NCBI GenBank assembly: GCA_964422415.1
Contig: CAYRBI010000008.1
Coordinates: forward strand, 1 to 64,000
Source of the DNA: OLB16 sp964422415
GTDB taxonomy: Bacteria; Hinthialibacterota; Hinthialibacteria; OLB16
Direction of reading: 5' to 3'
DNA: 64,000 nt
Part shown: positions 35,653-44,649 of the stretch, piece by piece
Layout: every line of letters starts with the position of its first letter
Numbering within the stretch: the stretch's first letter is position 1
Position numbers and translations under genes: made by a program
The notes under the pieces: model-generated
The model's input: the letters and a program-made list of their open reading frames with translations, nothing else
Told to the model about the DNA's origin: nothing
The model's database searches: none

Positions 35653-36819
35653 CTACCCCCCATATGCCTTCTTGAACAATGCCTTGAAGTCCGCCAGCGT
35701 GCAGGGCCTTGGGTTGGTGGGGTGGCAGCCATCCTGAAAAGCGCCCTCAGCCAGGGCCTCCAGATCACTCTCCTTCACACCCACCTCTTTGAGGGTCGCG
35801 GGGATCCCGATCTCACGGTTCAGTTCACGCACCTTCTCAATGGCCAGTTTGCTGGCTTCATCCGTCGAGAGCAGCACCGCCTTGGGATCAAACAGGGCAG
35901 CCACCCGCGCGAACTTGCCAGCGACAGTCTCGCGGTTGAACTCCATCACATAAGGCAACACTACAGCATTCGCCAGGCCATGTTGTAGACCCGAGATCGA
36001 GGAGAGTGGATGGGCCATCGAGTGCGCCGCACCGAGGTCTTTCTGGAAGGCCAGGGCCCCCATCATGGCGGCGATCATCATGTAGCCACGCGCCTCACGG
36101 TTCTGCCCATCCTTGACCGCGGTGGCGAGGTTGCGGATCACCAGCTCCATACCGCCATAGGCGATGGCCTCCGCCACGGGATGAAACACATTGGAGACAT
36201 AGGATTCCAGGTTATGAGTGAAGGCATCCATGCCAGTCGCGGCGGTGAGCTTGGACGGCAGGTCAAGGGTCAGGTCCGGATCAAGCAGAGCAACAGCCGG
36301 CATCAAACGCGGATCGAAGATGCATGACTTGCTCCCGGTCTTGCGCAGGATGATGACCGCGGAACGTCCCACTTCGCTGCCGGTGCCCGCGGTGGTGGGT
36401 ATTGCAATGATCGGTGCGAGTGGAGGCGCGCCAGGCGGAGCCGGGGTGTAGTCTTCCATAAGCCCATCATAGGAGACCCGTACCGCCACCGCTTTAGCCA
36501 CATCAATGGCCGAACCTCCACCAAAGGCGACCAGGGCATCATGTTGCCCTTTGCGGTAGAGCGCCGCCGCCTCATCGACATTATCCTCGGTGGGGTTGGG
36601 CAAAACCTGGCCGAAGAGGCCCCATGAGACTGGGCTCTCCTCAAGCACTTCGCGCACCGATTCATAAGCGCGCGTTTGAAGCATCCCGGGGTCGGTCACC
36701 AAGAGTGGATTCGAGGCTCCGATCATCTCCAGATAACTGGCCAGATTGTTGATTTCGCCACATCCGAAACGGACGCGGGTGGGAATGGAAAATTGGCTGG
36801 TTGGGAGTGTCATCATGGG
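35653..36819 (-). CDS. Iron-containing alcohol dehydrogenase
   Basis: A 388-residue NAD(P)-dependent group III alcohol dehydrogenase. The dinucleotide-binding signature GGGSAIDVAKA and PTTAGTGSEVGRSAV are intact. The metal ligands are supplied by TGMDAFTHNLES (Asp and His), AHSMAHPLSSI and LQHGLANAVVLP (two His). The C-terminal segment FQDGCHPTNPRP is standard. Start ATG 36819 (MMTLPTSQFSIPTRVRFG) is chosen; a TTG at 36852 would add 11 unlike residues. It probably interconverts short-chain aldehydes and alcohols in fermentation, matching the hydrogenase-based lifestyle. Exact substrate unknown. Confidence 0.93.
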   Translation of the reverse strand, partial: PMMTLPTSQFSIPTRVRFGCGEINNLASYLEMIGASNPLLVTDPGMLQTRAYESVREVLEESPVSWGLFGQVLPNPTEDNVDEAAALYRKGQHDALVAFGGGSAIDVAKAVAVRVSYDGLMEDYTPAPPGAPPLAPIIAIPTTAGTGSEVGRSAVIILRKTGSKSCIFDPRLMPAVALLDPDLTLDLPSKLTAATGMDAFTHNLESYVSNVFHPVAEAIAYGGMELVIRNLATAVKDGQNREARGYMMIAAMMGALAFQKDLGAAHSMAHPLSSISGLQHGLANAVVLPYVMEFNRETVAGKFARVAALFDPKAVLLSTDEASKLAIEKVRELNREIGIPATLKEVGVKESDLEALAEGAFQDGCHPTNPRPCTLADFKALFKKAYGG

Positions 36820-36936
36820 GCATAAGATGCAAGAAGGGGCAGGAAATCGCAAGGGGGATGTTGGCGGCGGAGGCTAGTGGATTGGTGGTCTTTATAGTCT
36901 GCCTTATCGTGAAGATCTGCTCATTTGGCCGGCATC

Positions 36937-38034
36937 TTATCGCTTGGAATTCGTGGTCAGCACCCCAGTTTTCAGCGCCTTCACTGGTTTTTCCGCCAAG
37001 ACAGTGCTGCCGGAGATATTGGGATGTAGGGGGCCGCTGTACCAGCCGGTGGTGTCGACGTAATACACATTGGAATCTCCAGCCGCGTTAAGGTCCGATA
37101 CAACGGCTTTGATACTGGATTCCTGCGCGCCACAGAAGGGACGTAAAGCCACAATCTTTGCCTTGGGGTAGGCTGTGCGAATCATGGCCAGATACCGGGC
37201 ATAAAGTGACTGATATTCAATGGCCGCCATGTCTCCTTCGTTGGTCCCCTGGTTCACGACCACCACATCCGGCTGCCAAGTGTCGCGCAGGCAATCCGCA
37301 TAGAAGAAGTTAAAGGAGTCCAGCGCCCCCGGAACACCACCACTGCCAGCACGTATCAGACCCGTCGCGCCGAACCCCACCTGCCGCCATTCCGCCCCTA
37401 ACATCAAGGCTGTCTGGCCCGCATAAGACGAACGCGCATCAGCAAGCCAGGGCCAAGTGAATGGAATGCCTTCGACCACTCCAGCACGTCCTTCATTAAC
37501 CACCACCCCTTCAGTGATGCTGTCACCGAGGAATTCGATGCTCAAGGTGGGCTTCCTCCATTGGGGAAGCGGCTCCTCCAACTTTCCGCCCTCCGCCAAA
37601 CCAAAACCGGTGAAGGTGACACTGGCCACCAGAGGCGGTGTCCAGCGGCTCTGGTGTTCATCCAGGCCACGCACCATCAACATCACGGTATGCTGGCCTT
37701 GAGATAACCCTTCCGCCAGCTTCACGCTCGGAGCTATTTCCGCCTCCTGCCATCCGCTCTCATCAATCCGCCAGGCGATGGTTGGATACGAACCTTGAGA
37801 GGTGCATTCGCAATGCGGCTGATTGAGGGAGATATCGAATGATGCGTTGAGACTGGCGCCGGAGAAACGTGCCCGGACATAACTGCCGCTGTTGACGGTC
37901 ACAGCACGATTGGCGGAACGCAGGTCCCAGCGTCCAAAGAAACAGTACTCATCCGGCCATGGCGTGGCCGCACACAATGTTGTTGAGATCAACAGCAACA
38001 AGGAAGAAAACATAAAACGAGCCAGGCGGTACAT
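36937..38034 (-). CDS. Secreted CE2-like carbohydrate esterase (SGNH fold)
   Basis: A 365-residue exported esterase. A signal peptide (MYRLARFMFSSLLLLISTTLCA) leads to an N-terminal jelly roll (about 40-165: FGRWDLRSANRAV, GSYVRARFSGASL, GQHTVMLMVRGLDE) as in family 2 carbohydrate esterases. An SGNH hydrolase domain follows, with IEFLGDSITEGV (nucleophile), GATGLIRAGSGG, VVVNQGTNEGD and a final HPNISGS supplying the catalytic His. CE2 enzymes deacetylate xylan or mannan side groups. Start ATG 38034 fits the signal peptide. It stands next to an Fe-ADH gene but is not obviously co-regulated with it. Confidence 0.86.
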   Translation of the reverse strand: MYRLARFMFSSLLLLISTTLCAATPWPDEYCFFGRWDLRSANRAVTVNSGSYVRARFSGASLNASFDISLNQPHCECTSQGSYPTIAWRIDESGWQEAEIAPSVKLAEGLSQGQHTVMLMVRGLDEHQSRWTPPLVASVTFTGFGLAEGGKLEEPLPQWRKPTLSIEFLGDSITEGVVVNEGRAGVVEGIPFTWPWLADARSSYAGQTALMLGAEWRQVGFGATGLIRAGSGGVPGALDSFNFFYADCLRDTWQPDVVVVNQGTNEGDMAAIEYQSLYARYLAMIRTAYPKAKIVALRPFCGAQESSIKAVVSDLNAAGDSNVYYVDTTGWYSGPLHPNISGSTVLAEKPVKALKTGVLTTNSKR

Positions 38035-38159
38035 CCACAACTCCTTTTCGGTTGGCGAAATGGGAAAAATCAGTTTCACCCTAGCAATTGGGACAGGAAT
38101 CCCTACTTGTACCCACGGCAGGGAAAGGATTCCTTCCCCCCTTCATGGACACCTGAACT

Positions 38160-38588
38160 TCACTTTCTTCGTGATTCTTTCTCCGGCTGGAATCCAATCG
38201 GCCGCCGTGGAGGATTGGGAGGGGCCATCAGCCGGCGTAACCGGACAAAGGCACGCATGACCTGGATGTTGACCCGGATGGCACGCTCGCTGTTAAGGAC
38301 GCTGGAGAGCATCGCCACCCCTTGTTCAGTGAAGACGAAGGGTAGATAGCGCCGTCCACCCCGGTTTGAGGTCACAATTTGTGACCTCAAACTCAGCCAC
38401 TCTTCAACGCTCAACTGAAACATGAAGTCCTCCGGAAATCGATGGAGGTTCCGATGGACTGCTTGGTTAAAGACTTTGGTTGAGACCTCATATAAATCTG
38501 CGAGATCTCGATCCAGCATCACCTTCTGCCCCCGGATGAGGAAGATGGCCTGTTCAATACGTTCGGCGGGAATAGTAAGGTGAGACAT
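38160..38588 (-). CDS. ORF6N/KilA-N-type DNA-binding domain protein
   Basis: A 142-residue protein of the ORF6N family, common in prophages and mobile islands. It shows IFLIRGQKVMLDRDLADLYEVSTKVFNQAVHRN, split across the first half, then RFPEDFMFQLS and LPFVFTEQGVAMLSSVLNSERAI. The domain is thought to bind DNA; here it is free-standing with a basic tail. It suggests past mobile-element traffic, although no integrase or att site is seen nearby. Confidence 0.88.
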   Translation of the reverse strand: MSHLTIPAERIEQAIFLIRGQKVMLDRDLADLYEVSTKVFNQAVHRNLHRFPEDFMFQLSVEEWLSLRSQIVTSNRGGRRYLPFVFTEQGVAMLSSVLNSERAIRVNIQVMRAFVRLRRLMAPPNPPRRPIGFQPEKESRRK

Positions 38589-38634
38589 GGAAGGCCACGG
38601 ATTGGGATATCCTAGAGTCTTCCTTCATCTATGG

Positions 38635-38847
38635 TTACGCCAGCATCAACCGGCGTCCCTTGGGCTCAGGAATCGGATCTCCAAACTCGTCGGCGGTCTT
38701 GAGCCAAAGATGGATAGCCTCACGGATATTACTGAGCGCTACTTCTTGGCTCTCTCCATGCGCCATACACCCCAGTAACTCAGGAGCTTCCGCCACATAG
38801 ACTCCATCCTCAGCACTCCAGTATATAATGAGTTCATATTTGTCCAT
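38635..38847 (-). CDS. hicB: HicB-type antitoxin (second module)
   Basis: A 70-residue HicB-like protein: YELIIYWSAEDGVYVAEAPEL, GCMAHGESQEVALSNIREA and WLKTADEFGDPIPEP, the usual single-domain antitoxin. ATG 38847 (MDKYEL) is selected; the longer frame runs back through the toxin gene. It overlaps the upstream hicA by 14 bases. It is not a close copy of the module at 35 kb. Confidence 0.9.
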   Translation of the reverse strand: MDKYELIIYWSAEDGVYVAEAPELLGCMAHGESQEVALSNIREAIHLWLKTADEFGDPIPEPKGRRLMLA

Positions 38848-39100
38848 TGGCGTCCTCATGAAGTTTATAGTGGAGGATGATCTGACGAACTTGTTTGACC
38901 TGATATGGCTTTGCTGTGTTCCCATCCTTTTGGAGGTTTATCTTTTCTACAATGCCTTCTCTCCGGAAAAGATGATGGCTTCCTTCTATCCTGACCTCAA
39001 AACCCAGATGCAGCAAGAGCCGGCACAAGTCATCAAAGCCAATGTTCCTGTCTGATTGGCCAGTAAGTATCCTCTCAAGCAAATGCCGTACCTTGGTCAT
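38834..39100 (-). CDS. hicA: HicA-like toxin (second module)
   Basis: An 88-residue HicA-family protein with a longer N terminus than usual (TKVRHLLERILTGQSDRNIGF). The core keeps GFEVRIEGSHHLFRREG with the catalytic His, and the end reads AKPYQVKQVRQIIL. This longer type often carries an N-terminal helix before the fold. Start ATG 39100. It overlaps hicB by 14 bases. Confidence 0.85.
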   Translation of the reverse strand: MTKVRHLLERILTGQSDRNIGFDDLCRLLLHLGFEVRIEGSHHLFRREGIVEKINLQKDGNTAKPYQVKQVRQIILHYKLHEDANGQI

Positions 39101-39166
39101 AGCAGTGGCATGATCAAAAGACAAAGGGGACTGACCCACGATACCAGTAGGTGAACTCCCAACCGT

Positions 39167-40219
39167 TCACGCCCCCATGAACGCCTCCACCTTGGCCTGG
39201 ATAGTCTTCCGGCTCTCATCGACACTGAGCACATCACACTCCGAACCGAGGATGAAGGGATGCCCGACCTTCTTCATCTCCTCGATGAGTTGCTGCGCCT
39301 GGGCACGGACTCCATCCACCGTGGTCATCTCATCGGAGTAGAAATGTTTCGAGGGGAGGTTGCCATAGAGTACAGTCTGCTTGGGAACCAGGGGTGCATC
39401 CTCCCATAACTTGCGCGAGCTCCCCAGGCTGAGGACCGCGGGATCCAGGCTACAGAAGGCGCGGATCATATCGGGCACTACCTCTCCGCAGCAATGGAAA
39501 AAGAGTTCAGCCCCGGAAGCAAGCAACTCCGCCTTGATCCGCTCATGGAATCGCAGCACATAGCGCTCGAAGATGTCAGATCCCTTCTGAAGCAGATTCG
39601 GTGAGATGTAGACCTGGTTGGCGGCTGGTTCGGCAATAAGCACCGCTTTAGCCCCCGCCGCAAGCTGCGCATGGACATAAGCCACGATGGTATCGCTCGC
39701 AACTTCGAGCAACGACTCGACCAGACGCACTCCCTCATCATCCTCCGCGCTGACTCCAGTTCCCGCCATGTAGACTGGCGTGATCGGATCGGAAAGCAGT
39801 TTGGTCATGAGCGAGAAAGGGCCGATCGCCATCCCCATTGGAAGAAGCGAGGTACTCTTGGCGATGTATCGTACCGCCTCAGTGCTCGCTTTCATTCGAG
39901 GGATTGGAAGTTGTTTCGCTCCTTGACGGACTTGTGCGAGGACTTGCGCGCTAGGGCATTCCTCGAAGTGGAAGGTGGGTATAGCGGAAGGCGCCACCCC
40001 CAAGAGGGTCAGAATTGCTTCCTTCTCTACAGTGAGATCCATAAGTGGGATCGCCAGGGGTGTGTGGAAAGTGACCGCAGTCTCCTCCACAACCTTCCCC
40101 AGGGCGGTTCCATCCTGGAGGATTTCCTGAGTATTCGCATGGCCATGCAACACTAAATCGGTACCGATGGGTAAACGATGGCCTTGGGCGGCCAGTTCCA
40201 GAAAGATGTCACGACTCAT
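39167..40219 (-). CDS. Uroporphyrinogen decarboxylase-family protein (MtaA/CmuA-like)
   Basis: A 350-residue TIM-barrel protein of the UroD/cobalamin methyltransferase superfamily. The zinc-type motif of corrinoid methyltransferases is visible as FFHCCGE together with LGSECDVL near the C terminus. Heme-type UroD would instead have an Arg/Asp porphyrin site. The N terminus (IGTDLVLHGHANTQEIL) differs from classical UroD. It is co-directional with and 6 bases after a large esterase gene. No corrinoid protein gene is adjacent, so the methyl donor and acceptor are unknown. Confidence 0.8.
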   Translation of the reverse strand: MSRDIFLELAAQGHRLPIGTDLVLHGHANTQEILQDGTALGKVVEETAVTFHTPLAIPLMDLTVEKEAILTLLGVAPSAIPTFHFEECPSAQVLAQVRQGAKQLPIPRMKASTEAVRYIAKSTSLLPMGMAIGPFSLMTKLLSDPITPVYMAGTGVSAEDDEGVRLVESLLEVASDTIVAYVHAQLAAGAKAVLIAEPAANQVYISPNLLQKGSDIFERYVLRFHERIKAELLASGAELFFHCCGEVVPDMIRAFCSLDPAVLSLGSSRKLWEDAPLVPKQTVLYGNLPSKHFYSDEMTTVDGVRAQAQQLIEEMKKVGHPFILGSECDVLSVDESRKTIQAKVEAFMGA

Positions 40220-40225
40220 ATTGAC

Positions 40226-42286
40226 TTACGGTTTACCGTCTCCTTTTACGAGGTTCTGGGCCTTCTCGATCCGGCCCTTCATGGTTTCATCGGTCAAGCC
40301 CGTGATGGTGAGTGGATGATCTCCACCCAACAGAATCGAGGTGACAAAGTCACCCACACGGCGCAGGTTGGGGATATACAGATTATCAGTGAAGGCCTTG
40401 TCATCAGTAAAATCGAGACCGCTCAGATCCGCCTCACACCCCGCCGTGTTCTCCGCCAGACCATGCGCGAGCAGCGTCCAACCACCGGCGCCAGCAAGCC
40501 CGGTCATTTGGCCGGGCTTCTGAGTGGTCTTCTTCACGTAGGCCAACGCCAGCAGGATATCTTGCACACGGCATTGGGTATCGGTGAGGTTGTATGCTGG
40601 GAAATAGACGCCATCCTTATCCTCTACGGCTTTCACGCGCGCGGTCCAAGAGGCATCCTGGATGTACTCGCCCGAACCGAGGCAATCGATCGCCAGCACC
40701 GGCATTCCCTTGTCGAGATGAGCACGGACCTGCTCGACCGGCTTCCCTTCCCCATCCACAAAGGCTGACTTGCCCTGAGGCGAAACCAGCAAGACAGCCC
40801 CCACAACGCGCTTGGCATCCATACGCGAGGGAATCCACAGGTTGGCGGGAACAGCCTGTCCGGTCTTCTCGTTCTTCAGCAAGAACTTTTCAAGAGAGAT
40901 CTTGTCCACTTTAGCTTTCTGGGGTTTGGAGGTCGTGACCTCTTCTGGATTGGGTTCTTGAATCGCCATGGTGATCCGGAATGCTGTGCCGAGAACCTCG
41001 ATGGCAGCCTGATGGTAGTGTTCGAGGTAATCCCAGATCTGTTTTTCACGGATCTCACGCATGTTGGCGAAGAGGTTCTCGGGCTTGAGCACATCGGCGG
41101 GGATGGGGTGATGAGTAAAGACCGCCAAATCCGGGGTGGCATCCACCACAAAAGGCTTCTCCGTGAAATCGGTAATGGGGCAATCTTTCATCAACCACTT
41201 GCCAAACCAGGCATAGACCGCCTCACGGGACTCCTTGTTGTAGTTGTGCTCGGCATCCACCAGGTGGTAGTCCACCTTGTCTGGTGAGTTGTAGAGCTCA
41301 TAGATCGACTTAATCGCGGGAAACTCGACCTGTGGGGTATTCTTAGTCCAGTCACCGGTGGCGCACACCATCATGAGAGGACGCGGAGCCATGGTGGCGC
41401 CGATGTCCATGTTATTGAAGTTGAGACGTAGGCCGGGCAGGTTCTCACATTTACAGCCGCCCTGCATGTGTGCCGAGATCATGTTGACTGGGGCCGCCAC
41501 ACGAATCCGGTCCTCGACCGCATACAGCAGGAAGGTCTGTGTACCACCGCCTGAGGCCCCGGTGCATCCGATCCGGTGGGGTATCACATCGGGGAGGCTC
41601 CTCATGAACTCAAAAGCACGCAGACTGGTGTAGAGTTGGAATCCCGCTGGGCTAATCCCCCATAAGGCCTCACGCTTGCCACCGAAGTTGTGATCGATCA
41701 GGGCCTTGTTGTCCGCATAGCCCACCATGTCATAGGAGAAACACACATACCCCTGACGCGCGAAGGAGATAGCGCGTCCCGGCACCGAGCCGCGCTCAGT
41801 ATCTGTAAAGCGACCATTCTCCCAATGACCATGCGGGCAGAGGACACCTGGATATTGCTTCAGGTTGCTCGGGTCTTGTTGCTTGGGACGATATAAATTC
41901 CCAGTGGCGTAATACCCGGGGAAGGTGGGCAGGAGCACCTTTTCGACCGTGTAGTCCTCATGCTCCTTGCGTTCGAAGACCTCCGTTTGGGCCGTAGAGG
42001 GTTCTGGCATGGGCCACAACCCAGCATCGATCAGCACGGCTCTGCGGATGGCTTCCTTCTTCAGTTTCCAGGCCTCGAGTGAAGCGGGCTTCTCGAACTC
42101 CCAGGGGGTGTTGTAGGTCTTGAGGTCGGTCACCCGTGTGTCTCCGAGCCTCTCCCCGGCCTTGAGGACTTGAGTGGCACTCTCCTGTTTGGACATGGCC
42201 TTGCTCCCCCATGCGCTGTTACTTATTTCCACTCCTCCCATCACAACTGCACTAATGATTACCAAAGTCATCCACATACGTGTCAT
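40226..42286 (-). CDS. Exported tandem alpha/beta-hydrolase (acetyl xylan esterase-like)
   Basis: A 686-residue secreted protein with two hydrolase-like halves. After a signal peptide (TLVIISAVVMGGVEISNSAWG) the first half (about 100-400) has VLCPHGHWENG (oxyanion region), nucleophile elbow GASGGG, NFNNMDIGATMAPRPLMMVCATGDWT (acid strand) and catalytic His in DAEHNYN. This resembles AXE1/CE7- or CE15-related esterases. The second half (about 460-680) has the same strand order, but its elbow reads LAGAGGWT, so the Ser is gone and it may be a binding or structural domain. ATG 42286 follows GGAGAAG. Followed by the UroD-like gene at 6 bases. Confidence 0.78.
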   Translation of the reverse strand: MTRMWMTLVIISAVVMGGVEISNSAWGSKAMSKQESATQVLKAGERLGDTRVTDLKTYNTPWEFEKPASLEAWKLKKEAIRRAVLIDAGLWPMPEPSTAQTEVFERKEHEDYTVEKVLLPTFPGYYATGNLYRPKQQDPSNLKQYPGVLCPHGHWENGRFTDTERGSVPGRAISFARQGYVCFSYDMVGYADNKALIDHNFGGKREALWGISPAGFQLYTSLRAFEFMRSLPDVIPHRIGCTGASGGGTQTFLLYAVEDRIRVAAPVNMISAHMQGGCKCENLPGLRLNFNNMDIGATMAPRPLMMVCATGDWTKNTPQVEFPAIKSIYELYNSPDKVDYHLVDAEHNYNKESREAVYAWFGKWLMKDCPITDFTEKPFVVDATPDLAVFTHHPIPADVLKPENLFANMREIREKQIWDYLEHYHQAAIEVLGTAFRITMAIQEPNPEEVTTSKPQKAKVDKISLEKFLLKNEKTGQAVPANLWIPSRMDAKRVVGAVLLVSPQGKSAFVDGEGKPVEQVRAHLDKGMPVLAIDCLGSGEYIQDASWTARVKAVEDKDGVYFPAYNLTDTQCRVQDILLALAYVKKTTQKPGQMTGLAGAGGWTLLAHGLAENTAGCEADLSGLDFTDDKAFTDNLYIPNLRRVGDFVTSILLGGDHPLTITGLTDETMKGRIEKAQNLVKGDGKP

Positions 42287-42386
42287 GGGAACTTCTCCTT
42301 GGCGTGAGTAACGAGGGGATTCTAGGCACATTTGGACGGGAGAAAGAAGGTGAGGGGGAATGTATGACGGGTCAGCTCATATGAGC

Positions 42387-42614
42387 TCACCTGTCCCACT
42401 CCCTCCGGATCTGGTTCTGGTATTCAAGGCCATCCATTGAATGACTGCTCCAACACCCGAAACCGGGGAGGTCATCGAGGCTCTCTTGTCTATGTCTTTG
42501 GAGATACTCCTTCACAACGTTGCGGATGAGCTCACTCCGGCTCATGCCAAGTCTACCGCTTAACTCATCCAAAGCCTCCATCTGGTCCTGTGGGAAATCA
42601 ACTGTCACCCGCAT
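42387..42614 (-). CDS. Ribbon-helix-helix (CopG/Arc) protein
   Basis: A 75-residue DNA-binding protein: strand MRVTVDFP, then helices QMEALDELSGRLGMSRSEL and IRNVVKEYLQRHR, the RHH fold of antitoxins and small repressors. No toxin gene is next to it on the same strand. A frameshifted near-copy lies at 44331-44483, so the locus has been duplicated. Confidence 0.85.
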   Translation of the reverse strand: MRVTVDFPQDQMEALDELSGRLGMSRSELIRNVVKEYLQRHRQESLDDLPGFGCWSSHSMDGLEYQNQIRREWDR

Positions 42615-42737
42615 GTCTTCATTCTCACTCTGGATTCATTTCCTCCAGGAAGTTTATCTGTTCTTCCCTCCACACCAAGTACGAGTACTATCTTGCTATG
42701 ATACCTGTCCACCCTCGATCCTCAAAGGAGTGATTCG

Positions 42738-42875
42738 ATGGCTCTCCGCATTTCCCGCCGTGGCCTCAAAAGGTTGCTCCTCGGTTTGGTTTCGCTGCTG
42801 ATCCTGGCCTTGTTGGCACAGAAGGTGATCCACAGGGATGGTATTCATTCCCCGGTGTGGCAGTTCGTGGCGTAG
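42738..42875 (+). CDS. 45-residue single-pass membrane peptide
   Basis: A small open frame with a textbook RBS (AAAGGAG, 7-base spacing). The product is basic at the N terminus (MALRISRRGLKRL), has one hydrophobic helix (about 13-28, LLLGLVSLLILALLAQ) and a short polar end. It diverges from the RHH gene and faces the end of the DUF4434-like gene. No family recognised; the RBS and composition make it a credible peptide. It could be a type I-toxin-like peptide, but nothing proves this. Confidence 0.5.
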   Translation: MALRISRRGLKRLLLGLVSLLILALLAQKVIHRDGIHSPVWQFVA

Positions 42876-42894
42876 GAGTTCCACATCCACAGTT

Positions 42895-44235
42895 TCACTT
42901 CCGGAAGTAGTCCAAGTAATTTCTGTAAAGAGTTATTGTTTCCTCCCCCCCAGGCTTCATTTTCGCCCAGGGTGCGTTCATTAGCCCTGTATACTGATAG
43001 CAGAGAATCTTCTCGAAGTAAGGGAAGCGGGTCAGGTCATCCATCACACTCGATATAGTGCGTGGAACAAGGGTATTGGCCTCTCCAAACTTAAAGAGCT
43101 CCAAGTCCATCCATAAGTGTGAACCGCTCTCATCACATAACTGCTGTAGGAGCTGATAAGCCTCCTCACCTGAAATGTCTCCTGGTGGCATCCGGTTGAA
43201 ACCAAAGGGACACAGAATATCCAAGTTGGGGAGTAGTTCCCGGTATGCCTCCTCCGCACCACGCACTCCATGACAGTTGCTAGCAAGCATGACCGGCTTC
43301 TCAGGGGCAAGGCTTGCAGCATACGCTTTGAACTCACGGAAGAAAGTGGAGATTTCTTCCCACCTTTGAGGTGTTCCTCCCAGATTTCCAAAAATTTCCT
43401 CAGGAATATACCAGCCATAAAACGAGGAGTGGTGGCCATAGAGCTGAAAGAGCTCCTTGGCGGCCTGGAAATGCCAATGCAGGGATCCCGCCGAAAAATC
43501 AAAGAACGCATACAGTCCAACAGGGACAAAAACCTGCATATTGAACCGGTCCGCCTCGCAAAGGACAACCTCGATGGGATCTCTGGTTTCAATAGCCATT
43601 CTTCCCGGGAAGAGTCTCGAGGGATAGTATGCGCATCCCTGGTAGCCTTCCTCCTCGATGGCATGTTCTCCCCAGTAGGCTTGGTTACGGAAGCTCTCTT
43701 CAATGACCACAATGTGTAGCCCAAGTTCATGCATTCCCTGGATAGCTTCCCTCCAATCATCTTTGGTCATATTGACGATTTGACTATTCCAAGGACGTCC
43801 CTCTTCTTCGCTCCAGTGGTAAAATACCACCCAAGCACCATCGATTTTCTTGGGGAAAGATTGGCCGGAATCAAGGATCTCAATCGGGGTTGTAATTGAC
43901 ACCACCTGATCAGCCCAGTAAGCAGAGAAACGGATTTCCCATTTTCCCCTACAACCTTCCGGAAGCCAGTTGAACTCAGTTCCTCTCAAAGACGATGGCT
44001 CAATCTCGACCCTATCCATGAACAATAATCTGGAGCTTTCACAATTCTCCAAGGCTATGGTTACCCTATATGTCCGCCGCTCGGGGGAAGGATTCGAGAT
44101 GGAGCCTCTGATCTGTACATAGGTTTGCTCCCGGATAGGAGAGGGGGGGAGCAGAGCAAGCTTAAGAATCGGATCCGGATTGGTTGTGGACATGGCAGTC
44201 GAGTAGATCATTAATAGTAAGGTTTTTGTCATCAT
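42895..44235 (-). CDS. DUF4434-like glycosidase-fold (TIM-barrel) protein
   Basis: A 446-residue, probably exported protein (short N-terminal hydrophobic stretch TLLLMIYSTAMS). An N-terminal beta-sandwich (about 20-125) is followed by a TIM barrel with landmarks seen in DUF4434 proteins: DGAWVVFYHW, MHELGLHIVVIEES, CAYYPSRLFPG, ADRFNMQVFVPVGLY, the conserved FYGWYIPEEI with acidic residues and LLPNLDILCPFGF. The family is related to glycoside hydrolases, but its activity is not established. It is divergent from the secreted beta-propeller gene. Confidence 0.75.
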   Translation of the reverse strand: MMTKTLLLMIYSTAMSTTNPDPILKLALLPPSPIREQTYVQIRGSISNPSPERRTYRVTIALENCESSRLLFMDRVEIEPSSLRGTEFNWLPEGCRGKWEIRFSAYWADQVVSITTPIEILDSGQSFPKKIDGAWVVFYHWSEEEGRPWNSQIVNMTKDDWREAIQGMHELGLHIVVIEESFRNQAYWGEHAIEEEGYQGCAYYPSRLFPGRMAIETRDPIEVVLCEADRFNMQVFVPVGLYAFFDFSAGSLHWHFQAAKELFQLYGHHSSFYGWYIPEEIFGNLGGTPQRWEEISTFFREFKAYAASLAPEKPVMLASNCHGVRGAEEAYRELLPNLDILCPFGFNRMPPGDISGEEAYQLLQQLCDESGSHLWMDLELFKFGEANTLVPRTISSVMDDLTRFPYFEKILCYQYTGLMNAPWAKMKPGGEETITLYRNYLDYFRK

Positions 44236-44330
44236 TCTGTGCTTAGTCTCCTACCCCCTTTCCAATATGTCCAAAAGAAACCTTAGCTGTTCCCGATGTC
44301 ATTTATAAGCAATTAACAAGAACCTCTGAA

Positions 44331-44483
44331 CAGGAGGTTATCGAGGCTCTCTTGTGTACGGCTCTGGAGATACTCTTTCACAACGTTGCGGATGAGCTGA
44401 CATCGGCTCATGCCAAGTCTCTGCCGCTTAATTTGTCCAACGCCTCTATCTGGTCCTGTGGGAAATCAACTGTCACCCGCATG
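44331..44483 (-). pseudogene. Frameshifted copy of the ribbon-helix-helix gene
   Basis: The minus strand reads MRVTVDFPQDQIEALDKLSG and then shifts: two extra bases (AGAGACTT against AGACTT in the intact gene at 42387-42614) bring TGA into frame right after DLA. Downstream DNA still matches the intact gene closely (GAGATACT..CTTCACAACGTTGCGGATGAGCT) to about 44331. The longest plus-strand frame of the neighbouring beta-propeller gene begins inside this relic, which is why its upstream codons are not used. Confidence 0.85.
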
Positions 44484-44649
44484 TTCCCATTTTCACTCTG
44501 GGGGGTTTCTTTTTTACCAGAAGGATTTTTTCTCTATTACTTGTACCCAAATAGCATTATTATGCGATTACGCCCTCCTGAGTTTTAAAAGCTCAGTGTC
44601 TCTCCCCTATGTATATCACATCCGTGGGCGCATGAACCTGGAGGTTGTC

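Noticed and set aside
44410..44649. Extended N terminus of the beta-propeller protein
   Set aside because: The upstream codons lie in a decayed opposite-strand repressor gene and lack a signal peptide; ATG 44650 has GGAGG and starts the signal peptide.
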